A DNA stretch of 64,000 bases, from NCBI GenBank assembly GCA_965230185.1, contig OZ245995.1:5518001-5582000 (forward strand), given 5' to 3'. Under the pieces are notes generated by a model. That model was given only the letters and a program-made list of their open reading frames with translations. It was not told where the DNA came from and ran no database searches. A program made the translations under genes and the position numbers. Of the stretch, positions 28,255 to 36,402 are shown piece after piece. Each line of letters opens with the position of its first letter. The stretch's first letter is position 1. This stretch comes from Motiliproteus sp965230185 (GTDB lineage: Bacteria > Pseudomonadota > Gammaproteobacteria > Pseudomonadales > Balneatricaceae).

Positions 28255-29805
28255 TCAGTGGCTCTCGTTCAGAGCATCGACGGCGGGAATTTCCCGCTCG
28301 CGACGGGCGATAAAGTCCAGCAGCTCATCATTCTTCGCCGCATCCAGGGTCGGTTCCTGGTATTCGCTGAGCAGCTTGCGGGCGTACTCCAGCGCCCGTT
28401 GGGTGATGTCTTTGGAGCCCTCGGCTTCCCACTGCTCGATGGAATTATTGTCGAACAGTTTCGGCATATAGAAGGCTCGCTTGAAGTTCTCCATGGTATG
28501 GGCGTGGCCCAGATAGTGGCCGGCGGGCCCCACATCACGGACCGCCGCCAGCGCCTGGTCGAAATCATCCCAGCGCGGCCCTTCCGCCATCCGGTAGCCC
28601 ATGCCGCACATATCGGCATCGACCACGAACTTGGCCATCGAACAGTGCATGCCGGCTTCGTTCCAGCCCGCCGAATGCCAGATGTAATTGGCGCCGGACA
28701 TCAGCACCGCGTTCATGGTCATGGCGCTCTCGTAGCCGGCCTGGGCATCGAAGGTCTTGGCACCGCCGAGGGTGTTGGAGGTGCGCCAGGGCACATCGTA
28801 ATAGCGGGCCAGCTGACCGATCATAAAGTTCATCAGGCTGATCTCCGGCGTCCCCGCCATCGGCGCCCCGGACGCCATGGACACCGTGGACAGATAATGG
28901 CCGTAGATCGCCGGTGTGCCCTTGCGGACCAGCTGGGTATAGGCCAGTCCGGACAGAGCTTCGGCGTTCAACTGCACCACCGCCGGTACCGTCGAGGCCG
29001 GGGTGTTGGCGCCGCCCAGCACGAAGGGGGAACAGAGCACCGGCTGGTTATACTTCGCAAACGCCCGCATGGCCCCCAGCATGGTTTCATCCCACACCAG
29101 CGGCGAATTGCCGTTGATGTTGCCGGTGGTCACCGGATGACTCTGCATAAACTCCTCGCCGAACAGGATGGCGCACATCTTCATCACATCTTCGGCATTT
29201 TTACCGGAGGAGGTCATGCCCATAAACATCTTGTCGGAGTGCTTCATGGAGGAATAGGTGATGCGCAGATGGCGGTGGGAAACCGGATGATCCATCGGCT
29301 CGACGATGTGGTGAGCGGTGGAATGCAGGGCCGGCAGCATATGGGCCAGCTTATGGAAATCTCCGAGATCGTTGAGGGTCGGCCAGCGCCGCTTATCTTC
29401 CAGATCCCGCATAAAAGGGGCACCGGTCATGGGCACGAAGATAGAGTGAGGGCCGCCCAGCTTCAGGTTATTCTCCGGATTACGGGCATGGTAGGTAATC
29501 TCGGAGGGGATCGAAGCGATCAGCTCACGAATCATACCGCGATCGAACTTCACCAGCTCCCCGTCCACCCGGGCGCCGGCGGCACGCCACTGCTCCAGCG
29601 CGACCGGGTCACGGAACATCACCCCGACCTCTTCCAGGATCCGCATCGATTCATGGTCGATCAGCCTGATCTGATCCTCATCCAGCGGCTCCACCAGCGG
29701 CAGCCCCCGGGTCAGTTGCGGGAGCATCTTTTCGATATGGCCGGAACGGGCCTGACGAAGCGCATTGCGGCCACCACGACGGCGTGATCGGGTTACAGCG
29801 GTCAT
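28255..29805 (-). CDS. Trimethylamine methyltransferase (MttB) superfamily protein, non-pyrrolysine
   Basis: The 516-residue protein belongs to the MttB superfamily (COG5598). The frame is uninterrupted, so no pyrrolysine codon is used, as in the glycine betaine enzyme MtgB. Expected reaction: transfer of a methyl group from a quaternary or tertiary amine to a Co(I) corrinoid protein. Conserved stretches include HHIVEPMDHPV, YSSMKHSDKMFMG and the C-terminal NNSIEQWEAEGSKD. The N-terminus is a basic tail with seven Arg between residues 6 and 20. No corrinoid gene is adjacent; the one at 49088 is the only candidate here. Divergent from a LysR gene. Confidence 0.88.
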   Translation of the reverse strand: MTAVTRSRRRGGRNALRQARSGHIEKMLPQLTRGLPLVEPLDEDQIRLIDHESMRILEEVGVMFRDPVALEQWRAAGARVDGELVKFDRGMIRELIASIPSEITYHARNPENNLKLGGPHSIFVPMTGAPFMRDLEDKRRWPTLNDLGDFHKLAHMLPALHSTAHHIVEPMDHPVSHRHLRITYSSMKHSDKMFMGMTSSGKNAEDVMKMCAILFGEEFMQSHPVTTGNINGNSPLVWDETMLGAMRAFAKYNQPVLCSPFVLGGANTPASTVPAVVQLNAEALSGLAYTQLVRKGTPAIYGHYLSTVSMASGAPMAGTPEISLMNFMIGQLARYYDVPWRTSNTLGGAKTFDAQAGYESAMTMNAVLMSGANYIWHSAGWNEAGMHCSMAKFVVDADMCGMGYRMAEGPRWDDFDQALAAVRDVGPAGHYLGHAHTMENFKRAFYMPKLFDNNSIEQWEAEGSKDITQRALEYARKLLSEYQEPTLDAAKNDELLDFIARREREIPAVDALNESH

Positions 29806-29840
29806 AACTCACCCCTCAGATGATTATTGTTATTGCTCTG

Positions 29841-29865
29841 CTTACAGCCTGTAAGGACTTTACAG
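29841..29865. promoter_or_regulatory. CTTACAG/CTGTAAG inverted half-sites upstream of the MttB-like and LysR genes
   Basis: In the 115-bp divergent region the motif appears three times in alternating orientation: CTTACAG (29841), CTGTAA (29849) and TTACAG (29860). It is a plausible operator for the adjacent LysR regulator. Confidence 0.45.
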
Positions 29866-29920
29866 CCGGTAATGCTGCCAGTAAATTGAATGTTTCAGGC
29901 AATAGCTATGAGGATTACTT

Positions 29921-30784
29921 ATGGCAAGTGCAATTAATATGGATATCGCCGCGCTCCGCAGCTTTGTGCTGGCGGACAATCTCGGATCCTTCTCCGCCGC
30001 CGCCCAGGCGATGCACTGCTCCCAGTCCGCCCTGTCGCTACGGATCAAGAAGCTGGAAGAGCAGCTCAATTGCAGCCTGTTCCACCGCAACTACCACAAT
30101 CTTCGGCTAACCGCTGCCGGTCGCCAGCTACTGAACGAAGCGGTGTCGGTACTGTCTGCCCATGACCAGATGGTGGGGCTGGCCCATCGCAGTGACGAAG
30201 GCAGCCAGATCCGACTGGGGCTGCCGGAGGATATGACCGTCTCCTTCTTCCAGAATTTTCTCGCCAGACACAGGGAGCTGACCGATCAGGTGGAGATTGA
30301 GCTGTCGATGAATCTGTGTCGGGAGCTGGTGCAGAAGGTCTGCGACGACCAGCTGGACATCGCGGTTGTCAACGCCATGCCCCACTATATGGGTGGCGAG
30401 ACACTGACCTCGCGTGATCTGAAATGGGTCTGCTCCCCGGAGTTTGATTTTCAGCCGGATCAGCCGCTGCCGCTGGCGCTGCACCCCCAGGGTTGCATCT
30501 ATCGCGAACACGCTTTCAAGGTGCTTGATGCACTGGGCAGACCCTATCGGATCGTCTTCTCCGCGCAGGGCTCGGTCAGCGTACAGGCCGCAGTTATTGC
30601 CGGAATGGGACTGTCCATCATTGCCGAAGGCGCCATTCCCGGCGAGTTGAGAGTAGCACCGGACGACTGGAACCTGCCGGCTCTCGGCCAGACCGATATC
30701 CGCATTTTTCAGAAAGATCGCAGCTCACCGGTACTGGCAATGTTCGCCGACCTGCTGCGCCGGGAACTGCCACGGGTAATCTGA
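29921..30784 (+). CDS. LysR-family transcriptional regulator
   Basis: The 287-residue protein has an N-terminal winged HTH (about 6-62: IAALRSFVLADNLGSFSAAA, SQSALSLRIKKLEEQL) and an effector domain. The ATG at 29921 follows GAGGA. It is divergent from the MttB-like gene, which it may control, and its stop codon directly abuts that of the convergent GlxA-type gene. A near copy (36 of 39 bases) of its leader and ribosome-binding region lies at 32119-32157. Confidence 0.9.
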   Translation: MASAINMDIAALRSFVLADNLGSFSAAAQAMHCSQSALSLRIKKLEEQLNCSLFHRNYHNLRLTAAGRQLLNEAVSVLSAHDQMVGLAHRSDEGSQIRLGLPEDMTVSFFQNFLARHRELTDQVEIELSMNLCRELVQKVCDDQLDIAVVNAMPHYMGGETLTSRDLKWVCSPEFDFQPDQPLPLALHPQGCIYREHAFKVLDALGRPYRIVFSAQGSVSVQAAVIAGMGLSIIAEGAIPGELRVAPDDWNLPALGQTDIRIFQKDRSSPVLAMFADLLRRELPRVI

Positions 30785-31945
30785 TCAGCCCCCCTGCAGG
30801 AATCCCGGCTGCATGCAGAGGTGTTTCGGCGAGCAGCCGAACTGATCTTTAATACTTCTGCTGAAGTGGGATGCGGTTGAGAAACCACAGGCTACCGCGA
30901 TTTCGATGACGCTGAGACTGGTCTGCTGCAACAGTTGACGGGCTCGATTAAGCCGCAGCTCCATATAAAAGCGGGAGGGCTGACGGTTAAGGTATTTACG
31001 GAACAGTCGCTCCAGCTGACGTCGGGAAATACCCAGCAGCTGTGCCAGTTCCTGCAGTTGCAACGGTTCGGAAATGTTCGATTCCATCAGCGAGATCGCC
31101 TCCCGCAGTCGCGGTGGCAGGTAACCGGCCTGAGACCTGCTACTGGCAGCTCGCTGAGGCTCATCCGGCAGACGCATACCGCAGATCAGCATCTCCGATA
31201 CCTGCTTCGCCAGCTCCGCCCCCTGCTCCTGCGCCAGCAGGTGCAGCATCATTCCCTGAACACCACCGCCGCCGGCACAGCTGAATCGATCACGATCAAC
31301 CACAAACAGCTGAGAGGTTACCAGTAGTTGCGGGTACTCCTCTCGCAGACTGGCCATATACTCCCAGTGAATGGTGCAGCTGTAACCGCTCAGCAAGCCG
31401 GCTCTGGCCAGCGCATAGCTGCCCTGGCCTATGGCGCCGATGGCCAGCCGCTTCTTTGCCGCCCTTTTCAGCCAGTGCATCACCTCGGGCTGATCGAAGC
31501 GATGCCCCCCACAGACCACTAATTTGCTGAGACTGGCCGGGTCGACCGCGGTTATCTGCTGATGAACATCGAGACGGAATCCCTCCTCCGTCATGACCGG
31601 CGCACCATCCGCACTGAACAACTGCCATCGGAAAATGGCCTGATCGGCAAGGCGATTGGCCAGTCGCAGCACGCTGATCGCCGCCGTCAGACAGGCGGTG
31701 GTAGCACCGGGTAGCAACAGAAAGGCAACCTCCTGAACTTCCGTCTGCCCTCCTGTATTCAACAGCACCGGGGCGTCGCTCTCCGTTTTCCTGCAGTCGG
31801 CAGCGGTGAGTCCTGCCTTCGGGACAACGGGTTTACGGCTGTAACGGGGAAGGTCGGAGGATGCCGGCAGTTCGGCAATAATCACCGGACTGATTGCTTC
31901 GGACGGCGGCTGAAAAGACTGAGGCAACGGTTGCATAAGGTTCAT
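30785..31945 (-). CDS. GlxA-family (DJ-1/PfpI + AraC HTH) transcriptional regulator
   Basis: The protein is 386 residues from the ATG at 31945 (a GTG at 31954 is also possible). It is longer than usual because about 70 low-complexity, proline-rich residues precede the DJ-1-like domain. The sensing domain contains AIGQGSYALARAGLLSG and CTIHWEYMASLREEYPQLL; the HTH contains LQELAQLLGISRRQLERLF and IEIAVACGFSTASHFSRSI. This is the GbdR/CdhR-type arrangement. Convergent with and immediately adjacent to a LysR gene. Confidence 0.87.
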   Translation of the reverse strand: MNLMQPLPQSFQPPSEAISPVIIAELPASSDLPRYSRKPVVPKAGLTAADCRKTESDAPVLLNTGGQTEVQEVAFLLLPGATTACLTAAISVLRLANRLADQAIFRWQLFSADGAPVMTEEGFRLDVHQQITAVDPASLSKLVVCGGHRFDQPEVMHWLKRAAKKRLAIGAIGQGSYALARAGLLSGYSCTIHWEYMASLREEYPQLLVTSQLFVVDRDRFSCAGGGGVQGMMLHLLAQEQGAELAKQVSEMLICGMRLPDEPQRAASSRSQAGYLPPRLREAISLMESNISEPLQLQELAQLLGISRRQLERLFRKYLNRQPSRFYMELRLNRARQLLQQTSLSVIEIAVACGFSTASHFSRSIKDQFGCSPKHLCMQPGFLQGG

Positions 31946-32071
31946 TGCGATCACCCTGTCGATCTGCTGAGAATATCGCCGCCGACCTGTTCAGTTCGCT
32001 CAGCCGCTCCGCAGGTCGCAGAGCAGCAACAGCCGCTGGCAAATTCTCGATATTATTGTTGGAATGGTTAG

Positions 32072-32091
32072 GGAACCTGCGGACAGGCCCC
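32072..32091 (+). mobile_element. Solitary IS5-type element end
   Basis: GGAACCTGCGGACAGGCCCC, preceded by TTAG (32068-32071), matches the left end of the MITE at 12811 in its first ten bases and more loosely beyond. No matching right end was found nearby, so this is a decayed remnant or a chance relic of a deletion. Confidence 0.5.
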
Positions 32092-32118
32092 TCAACCTTA
32101 CAGAGCAGATGGTTATCG

Positions 32119-32157
32119 GTAAATTGAATATTTCAGGCGATAGCTATGAGAATTACT
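32119..32157 (+). repeat. Duplicated leader of the LysR gene at 29921
   Basis: These 39 bases differ from 29881-29919 at three positions but no LysR start follows. It lies 27 bp from a solitary IS5-type end in the gene-free stretch 31955-32273. It may be the remainder of a lost duplicate gene. Confidence 0.7.
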
Positions 32158-32312
32158 GCAGGCTATAACCCGGGGCCATGATCCCGGATTGCGACTCAGC
32201 AGGCAGCGGGCGGTCGTTACCGCGAGCGTCAGCCAGTCCCTGAAAGATACCGGACAAGCGAAGGCAAAAGACAATGGTCAAGCACGTCGAACCCGACAAA
32301 ATCCTGGTAAAA

Positions 32313-33233
32313 ATGCCGTCGTTGCGAGCGGTAAAATCCTTTGTGGCGGCGGCCAAGTACCAGAACTTCACCCGCGCCGCCGAAGCGCTCTGCGTCACCC
32401 AGGCCGCGATCAGTCGGCAGATTCGCGAGCTGGAGGCTTCGCTGGGAGTCGACCTGTTCAGGCGGACCGGCCGCGCCGTCGAACTGACCGACGCCGGCAC
32501 CATTTTCTATGACGCCGCCTACCTCTCTTTCGTCAATATCGCCCAGGCGGCGGACCGCATCATTTCAACCCATACCAGCAAGAAAGTACTGACCATCTGC
32601 TGCTCACCGGCCTTCTCAGCGCTCTGGCTGTCGCGTCGGCTGCCGAGCTTTTTTACCGCCAATCCCGATATCGATATTAATGTGGTCACCACCCAGAATT
32701 TCCTGCAGATGGAACCGGGGGTATACCCCGATGTGTTTATCAACAAGGTAACGGACCCCCGGGAGGGCTACCGCTCGGTACCGCTGTTTCATGATGTGAT
32801 CTACCCGGTCTGTTCGCCGCGCTATCTCGAGCAGAACCCCGGCATACGCAGTCTGGAGGGGCTTCGTGACACCGTGTTGCTGAACCTGAGCCCCTACGGC
32901 CGGGCCCAGATTGCCGAACATGTGGACTGGGGGGTCTGGTTCGCCTTCCACGATATTCAGCTGGATGACCGCCCCGCCGACGGCAACCATCTGTTCAACG
33001 CCAACGATTACAACATGCTGATCCAGATGGTGCTCAACCATCAGGGCGTCTCGCTGGGCTGGAATCATCTGGTGGAACCGCTGGTGGAGGAAGGTCTGCT
33101 GGTTAAGCCGGTGGCGGAAGCGACGGTGTTCCGAGAGAAGCTTCACTACCTCACCTTTGCCGAAAGCAAGGAGAGCAATGATGAATTCTGCCGCTTCAGG
33201 GACTGGTTTCTCTCCTGCACCGGCAATCTCTGA
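32313..33233 (+). CDS. LysR-family regulator, GcvA-like
   Basis: The ATG at 32313 gives 306 residues beginning MPSLRAVKSFVAAAKYQNF; an ATG at 32274 would add 13. HTH about 5-60 (VTQAAISRQIRELEASLG), effector domain after about 90. The MPSLRA..F.AAA opening and CVTQAAISRQIR are GcvA-like. Target unknown; the neighbouring DapA/ALDH/amine oxidase operon downstream is the obvious candidate. Confidence 0.88.
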   Translation: MPSLRAVKSFVAAAKYQNFTRAAEALCVTQAAISRQIRELEASLGVDLFRRTGRAVELTDAGTIFYDAAYLSFVNIAQAADRIISTHTSKKVLTICCSPAFSALWLSRRLPSFFTANPDIDINVVTTQNFLQMEPGVYPDVFINKVTDPREGYRSVPLFHDVIYPVCSPRYLEQNPGIRSLEGLRDTVLLNLSPYGRAQIAEHVDWGVWFAFHDIQLDDRPADGNHLFNANDYNMLIQMVLNHQGVSLGWNHLVEPLVEEGLLVKPVAEATVFREKLHYLTFAESKESNDEFCRFRDWFLSCTGNL

Positions 33234-33244
33234 GCACCGGTCAG

Positions 33245-33469
33245 TCAGACCTTTGTAGCAAAACCGGCCGACCTGAGCTCGGCGACAACCTCCCCCGGGC
33301 GGACACCGACACAATTGTCGCACTCGAAGCAGTTGCCACAGCTGACATAGCGGCAGGCTTCGGGCGACGGAACCTGTTCATCCCTCTTCCCCATCACCTC
33401 GATGCAGAGCCACTGACGACGGGCCAGCTCCCGAGCCGGCCGGATCGAGCTTATCGAAACAGACAGCAT
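33245..33469 (-). CDS. Small cysteine-rich protein with CxxCxxCxxC motif, 74 aa
   Basis: The frame contains CRYVSCGNCFECDNC, with Cys at 39, 44, 47, 50 and 53. From memory this closely resembles the Fe-S tail found on NAD(P)-linked oxidoreductases such as glutamate-synthase-like proteins, which usually reads CLSCGNCFECDNCYGVCP. Here the domain stands alone and the later CP is RP, so one cluster ligand may be lost. It could be a small ferredoxin-like carrier or a relic of a larger oxidoreductase. An internal ATG at residue 26 is an alternative start, and the ribosome-binding site is weak. It is convergent with the LysR gene, 11 bp away. Confidence 0.5.
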   Translation of the reverse strand: MLSVSISSIRPARELARRQWLCIEVMGKRDEQVPSPEACRYVSCGNCFECDNCVGVRPGEVVAELRSAGFATKV

Positions 33470-33800
33470 CGTTCTCAGCCGAACAACTGCGGACGCCAGC
33501 GCCCGACAGGTACAGGCAGCCCTTCCGGGCTCGCTTCAGCGGCCGCAGACAGCACCCACGGAATTAATAACGCAGCGTTATGTTTACTGCGAAATAAATG
33601 TTGCTGTGTGGGTTTTACATCTTTCGATAGGCTGTAAAGAGCTTTAAGCAGCCAGAGCGTTTTCGATACGCAGAGATATCCGGATGCCGTGGAACGCTGA
33701 CAGACCTGCCCGCAGTTGTCTCTCATTCCCCCCTTACTGAATACGCATCTGATACCGCTGTTGCTGAAAATAAAAACCAATCGTTAAGCAGGTGAGCTAA

Positions 33801-34763
33801 ATGCGCTTTGACGGAATTTACACACCGGTAATCACCCCTTTCAGGGATGATTACTCAATTGATTATGATGCCTTTGCCCTGATGGTCCGGCACCTGACCG
33901 AGGCCGGCGTTCACGGCATCGTGGTCGGTGGAACCACCGGCGAATACTACGTCGAGAGCCACGAAGAGCGGATACGCCTGCTGCAGATCGCAAAGGATCG
34001 TGCCGAAGGAAAAGTGCCGGTAGTCTTCGGTACCGGCTCCCTCAATCCCAACGATTCCATCGTGCTGGCCGAAGCGGCTGCAAAGAATGATGCGGACGCC
34101 ATTCTGGTCGCCACACCGCCCTATGCCCTGCCCACCGAGCGGGAGCTGGCAATCCATGCGCTGGCCGTAGATCGCGCCGCCAACCTGCCGATTATGCTCT
34201 ACAACTACCCGGATCGGATGGGCGTGATGATGGGCGAGGAGTTTCTCGACCGAGTCGGACGTTCCTCCAATTTCTGCGGTATTAAGGAAAGCTCCGGCGA
34301 CATCAATCGCCTGCATCTGCTGGCCCGGGATTACCCCCACATTCAGATCGCCTGCGGCATGGACGATCAGGCCCTTGAATTCTTTGCCTGGGGCGCCAGC
34401 GGCTGGGTCTGTGCCGGTTCCAACTTCCTGCCCAATGAGCATATCGCGCTCTATAACGCCTGCGTGCTGGAAGGTGATTTCAGTAAAGGTCGACGGATCA
34501 TGTCGGCGATGATGCCGCTGATGCGGGTGCTGGAACAGGGCGGTAAATTTATTCAATGCGTCAAACACGGCGTTACCGTCGAGGGCCTCTGCGCCGGTAT
34601 CACTCGCAAGCCGCTGTACGGTCTCAACAAAGACGAAAAGCGCTCGCTGGAGCAGGTCATCCGCACCGTAAAAACCACCATCGCCAGTATTGTTGCCGAA
34701 GCTACCGAGCGGTCTGAACAGGCCTCGGAGAACAGCAGCGACCGCCAGCAAAAGGGGAAATAA
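33801..34763 (+). CDS. Dihydrodipicolinate synthase (DapA/NanA) family enzyme
   Basis: The 320-residue TIM-barrel protein has the Schiff-base Lys in GIKESSGD (K162), the catalytic-type Tyr in MLYNYPDRMG (Y134) and the carboxylate-binding GGTTGE (43-48). The family makes or cleaves C-C bonds next to 2-oxoacids, or dehydrates sugar acids and hydroxyproline derivatives. About 20 hydrophilic C-terminal residues are extra. It is 3 bp before an aldehyde dehydrogenase gene, so a substrate such as a deaminated hydroxyproline or sugar-acid intermediate giving a semialdehyde is likely. A biosynthetic lysine role is less likely in this setting. Confidence 0.88.
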   Translation: MRFDGIYTPVITPFRDDYSIDYDAFALMVRHLTEAGVHGIVVGGTTGEYYVESHEERIRLLQIAKDRAEGKVPVVFGTGSLNPNDSIVLAEAAAKNDADAILVATPPYALPTERELAIHALAVDRAANLPIMLYNYPDRMGVMMGEEFLDRVGRSSNFCGIKESSGDINRLHLLARDYPHIQIACGMDDQALEFFAWGASGWVCAGSNFLPNEHIALYNACVLEGDFSKGRRIMSAMMPLMRVLEQGGKFIQCVKHGVTVEGLCAGITRKPLYGLNKDEKRSLEQVIRTVKTTIASIVAEATERSEQASENSSDRQQKGK

Positions 34764-34766
34764 ACC

Positions 34767-36284
34767 ATGTCTGATCTGCTGACTCACGAAGAATATCAGG
34801 CGATCGCCGCGGACCTGAATCCGCCGACCATGAGCTTTATCGACGGTCGTTTTCAGCCGGCAGCATCCGGAAACACCTTTACCACCACCAACCCGGCCAC
34901 CGGTCAGGTGCTGGCGGAAGTGGCGGCCTGTGGTCCCGAGGATGTCGATCTGGCTGTCCGCAAAGCCCGCGAGGCTTTCGACGACGGCCGCTGGCGCTGC
35001 CTGCATCCCAATGATCGCAAGGAAGTTCTGATCCGGCTTTGCAAGCTGATATCCCGCAACCGTCGCGAACTGGCGGTGCTGGAGAGTATCGATTCCGGTA
35101 AGCCGATCCTGGATTGCGAGACCATCGATGTCCCTGAGCTGATCCACACCATCAAGTGGCATGCCGAAGCCATCGACAAGATCTACGACCAGACCGCTCC
35201 GGTCGGTCCAGACGCCGTATCGATGATCGTCCGTGAACCCATCGGCGTGGTCGCCGCAGTACTGCCCTGGAACTTCCCGCTGCTGATGCTGGCCTGGAAA
35301 ATCGGTCCGGCGCTGGCGGCCGGCTGTTCGATGGTGGTTAAGCCGGCGGCTCAGACCTCGCTGACCGCTCTGCGGATCGCCGAGCTGGCGATGGAAGCGG
35401 GCCTGCCCCGGGGCGTGCTGAATGTAGTGACCGGCAGCGGCTCCGAAGTGGGCGAACCGCTGGGGTTGCATATGGATGTGGATATGGCCACCTTCACCGG
35501 CTCAACCGCCACCGGCCGGCGTTTTCTGCGTTACGCCGCCGATTCCAACCTGAAGAAAGTGGTGCTGGAATGCGGTGGCAAGAACCCCTGCATCGTGCTG
35601 GATGACGCCGAAGACCTGGATATCGTCGCCGCCCAGGTGGTCAGCGCCGCCTTCTGGAATATGGGCGAAAACTGTTCCGCCGGTTCCCGATTGATTGTCC
35701 ATGAGGCGATTAAGGAAGAGCTGCTGGAGCGGATCAGAGCCCATGCCCGCGACTGGCGTACCGGAGATCCGCTGAACCCGGCCAATCATCTCGGTGCGCT
35801 GGTGGATCGGGGCCATTTCACCAAAGTCTCCGAATATCTGGCCCTCGGCAAAGAGGAAGGGAAAGAGGTCATTCTCGGCGGCGAAACCATGGACGGCGTC
35901 TACGTTCAGCCCACCATCTTCGACGGCGTCAGCCAGAACGACCGGCTGGCCCGGGAGGAGATCTTCGGACCGGTGCTGTCGGTGATCACCGTCTCCAGCT
36001 ACGAGGATGCCATCCGGGTGGCCAACGATTCCGAGTACGGACTGGCCGCGTCGGTATTTACCGCTAATTCAAAGCGAGCCATTCGCGCGGCCCAGGCGAT
36101 CCGCGCTGGCACCGTGACAGTGAACTGCTTCGGCGAAGGCGACATCACCACCCCCTTCGGCGGCTATAAGCAGTCCGGATTCGGCGGCCGTGATAACTCC
36201 ATTCACGCTCATGACCAGTATACCGAGCTGAAAACCATCTGGATCGATCTCAGCGACAGTGCCGATGAGGCCCACGTGAGCTGA
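34767..36284 (+). CDS. Aldehyde dehydrogenase, NAD(P)-dependent, PuuC/BetB-like
   Basis: The 505-residue protein has the ALDH catalytic set: N169 (PWNFP), K192 (VVKPA), E268 (VLECGGKNP) and the nucleophile C303 (GENCSAGSR), plus the Rossmann FTGSTATG. The C-terminal GGYKQSGFGGRD is typical of amino- and betaine-aldehyde dehydrogenases. The ATG follows AAAGGGGAAA and is 3 bp after the DapA-family gene. It probably oxidises the semialdehyde made by the neighbouring DapA-like enzyme or amine oxidase. Confidence 0.92.
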   Translation: MSDLLTHEEYQAIAADLNPPTMSFIDGRFQPAASGNTFTTTNPATGQVLAEVAACGPEDVDLAVRKAREAFDDGRWRCLHPNDRKEVLIRLCKLISRNRRELAVLESIDSGKPILDCETIDVPELIHTIKWHAEAIDKIYDQTAPVGPDAVSMIVREPIGVVAAVLPWNFPLLMLAWKIGPALAAGCSMVVKPAAQTSLTALRIAELAMEAGLPRGVLNVVTGSGSEVGEPLGLHMDVDMATFTGSTATGRRFLRYAADSNLKKVVLECGGKNPCIVLDDAEDLDIVAAQVVSAAFWNMGENCSAGSRLIVHEAIKEELLERIRAHARDWRTGDPLNPANHLGALVDRGHFTKVSEYLALGKEEGKEVILGGETMDGVYVQPTIFDGVSQNDRLAREEIFGPVLSVITVSSYEDAIRVANDSEYGLAASVFTANSKRAIRAAQAIRAGTVTVNCFGEGDITTPFGGYKQSGFGGRDNSIHAHDQYTELKTIWIDLSDSADEAHVS

Positions 36285-36402
36285 CCAGAGCGGTTTCACC
36301 CACAGCGACAGCCCGATCGTCTGTCAAAGACGGTCAGCATCCGGTGGCGTTGCCCGCCGCCGGATCGCTGTGCCCTTTACTACAGAGCAACGGAGCAGGT
36401 TT

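Noticed and set aside
28219..29787. 522-codon plus-strand frame over the MttB-like gene, and similar long antisense frames at 689-1912, 33855-35471 and 43593-45188
   Set aside because: They are GC-driven shadows of well-identified genes on the other strand and resemble no family.
33475..33780. 101-codon minus-strand frame before the DapA-like gene
   Set aside because: No family likeness or ribosome-binding site, and it overlaps the promoter region of the plus-strand operon.
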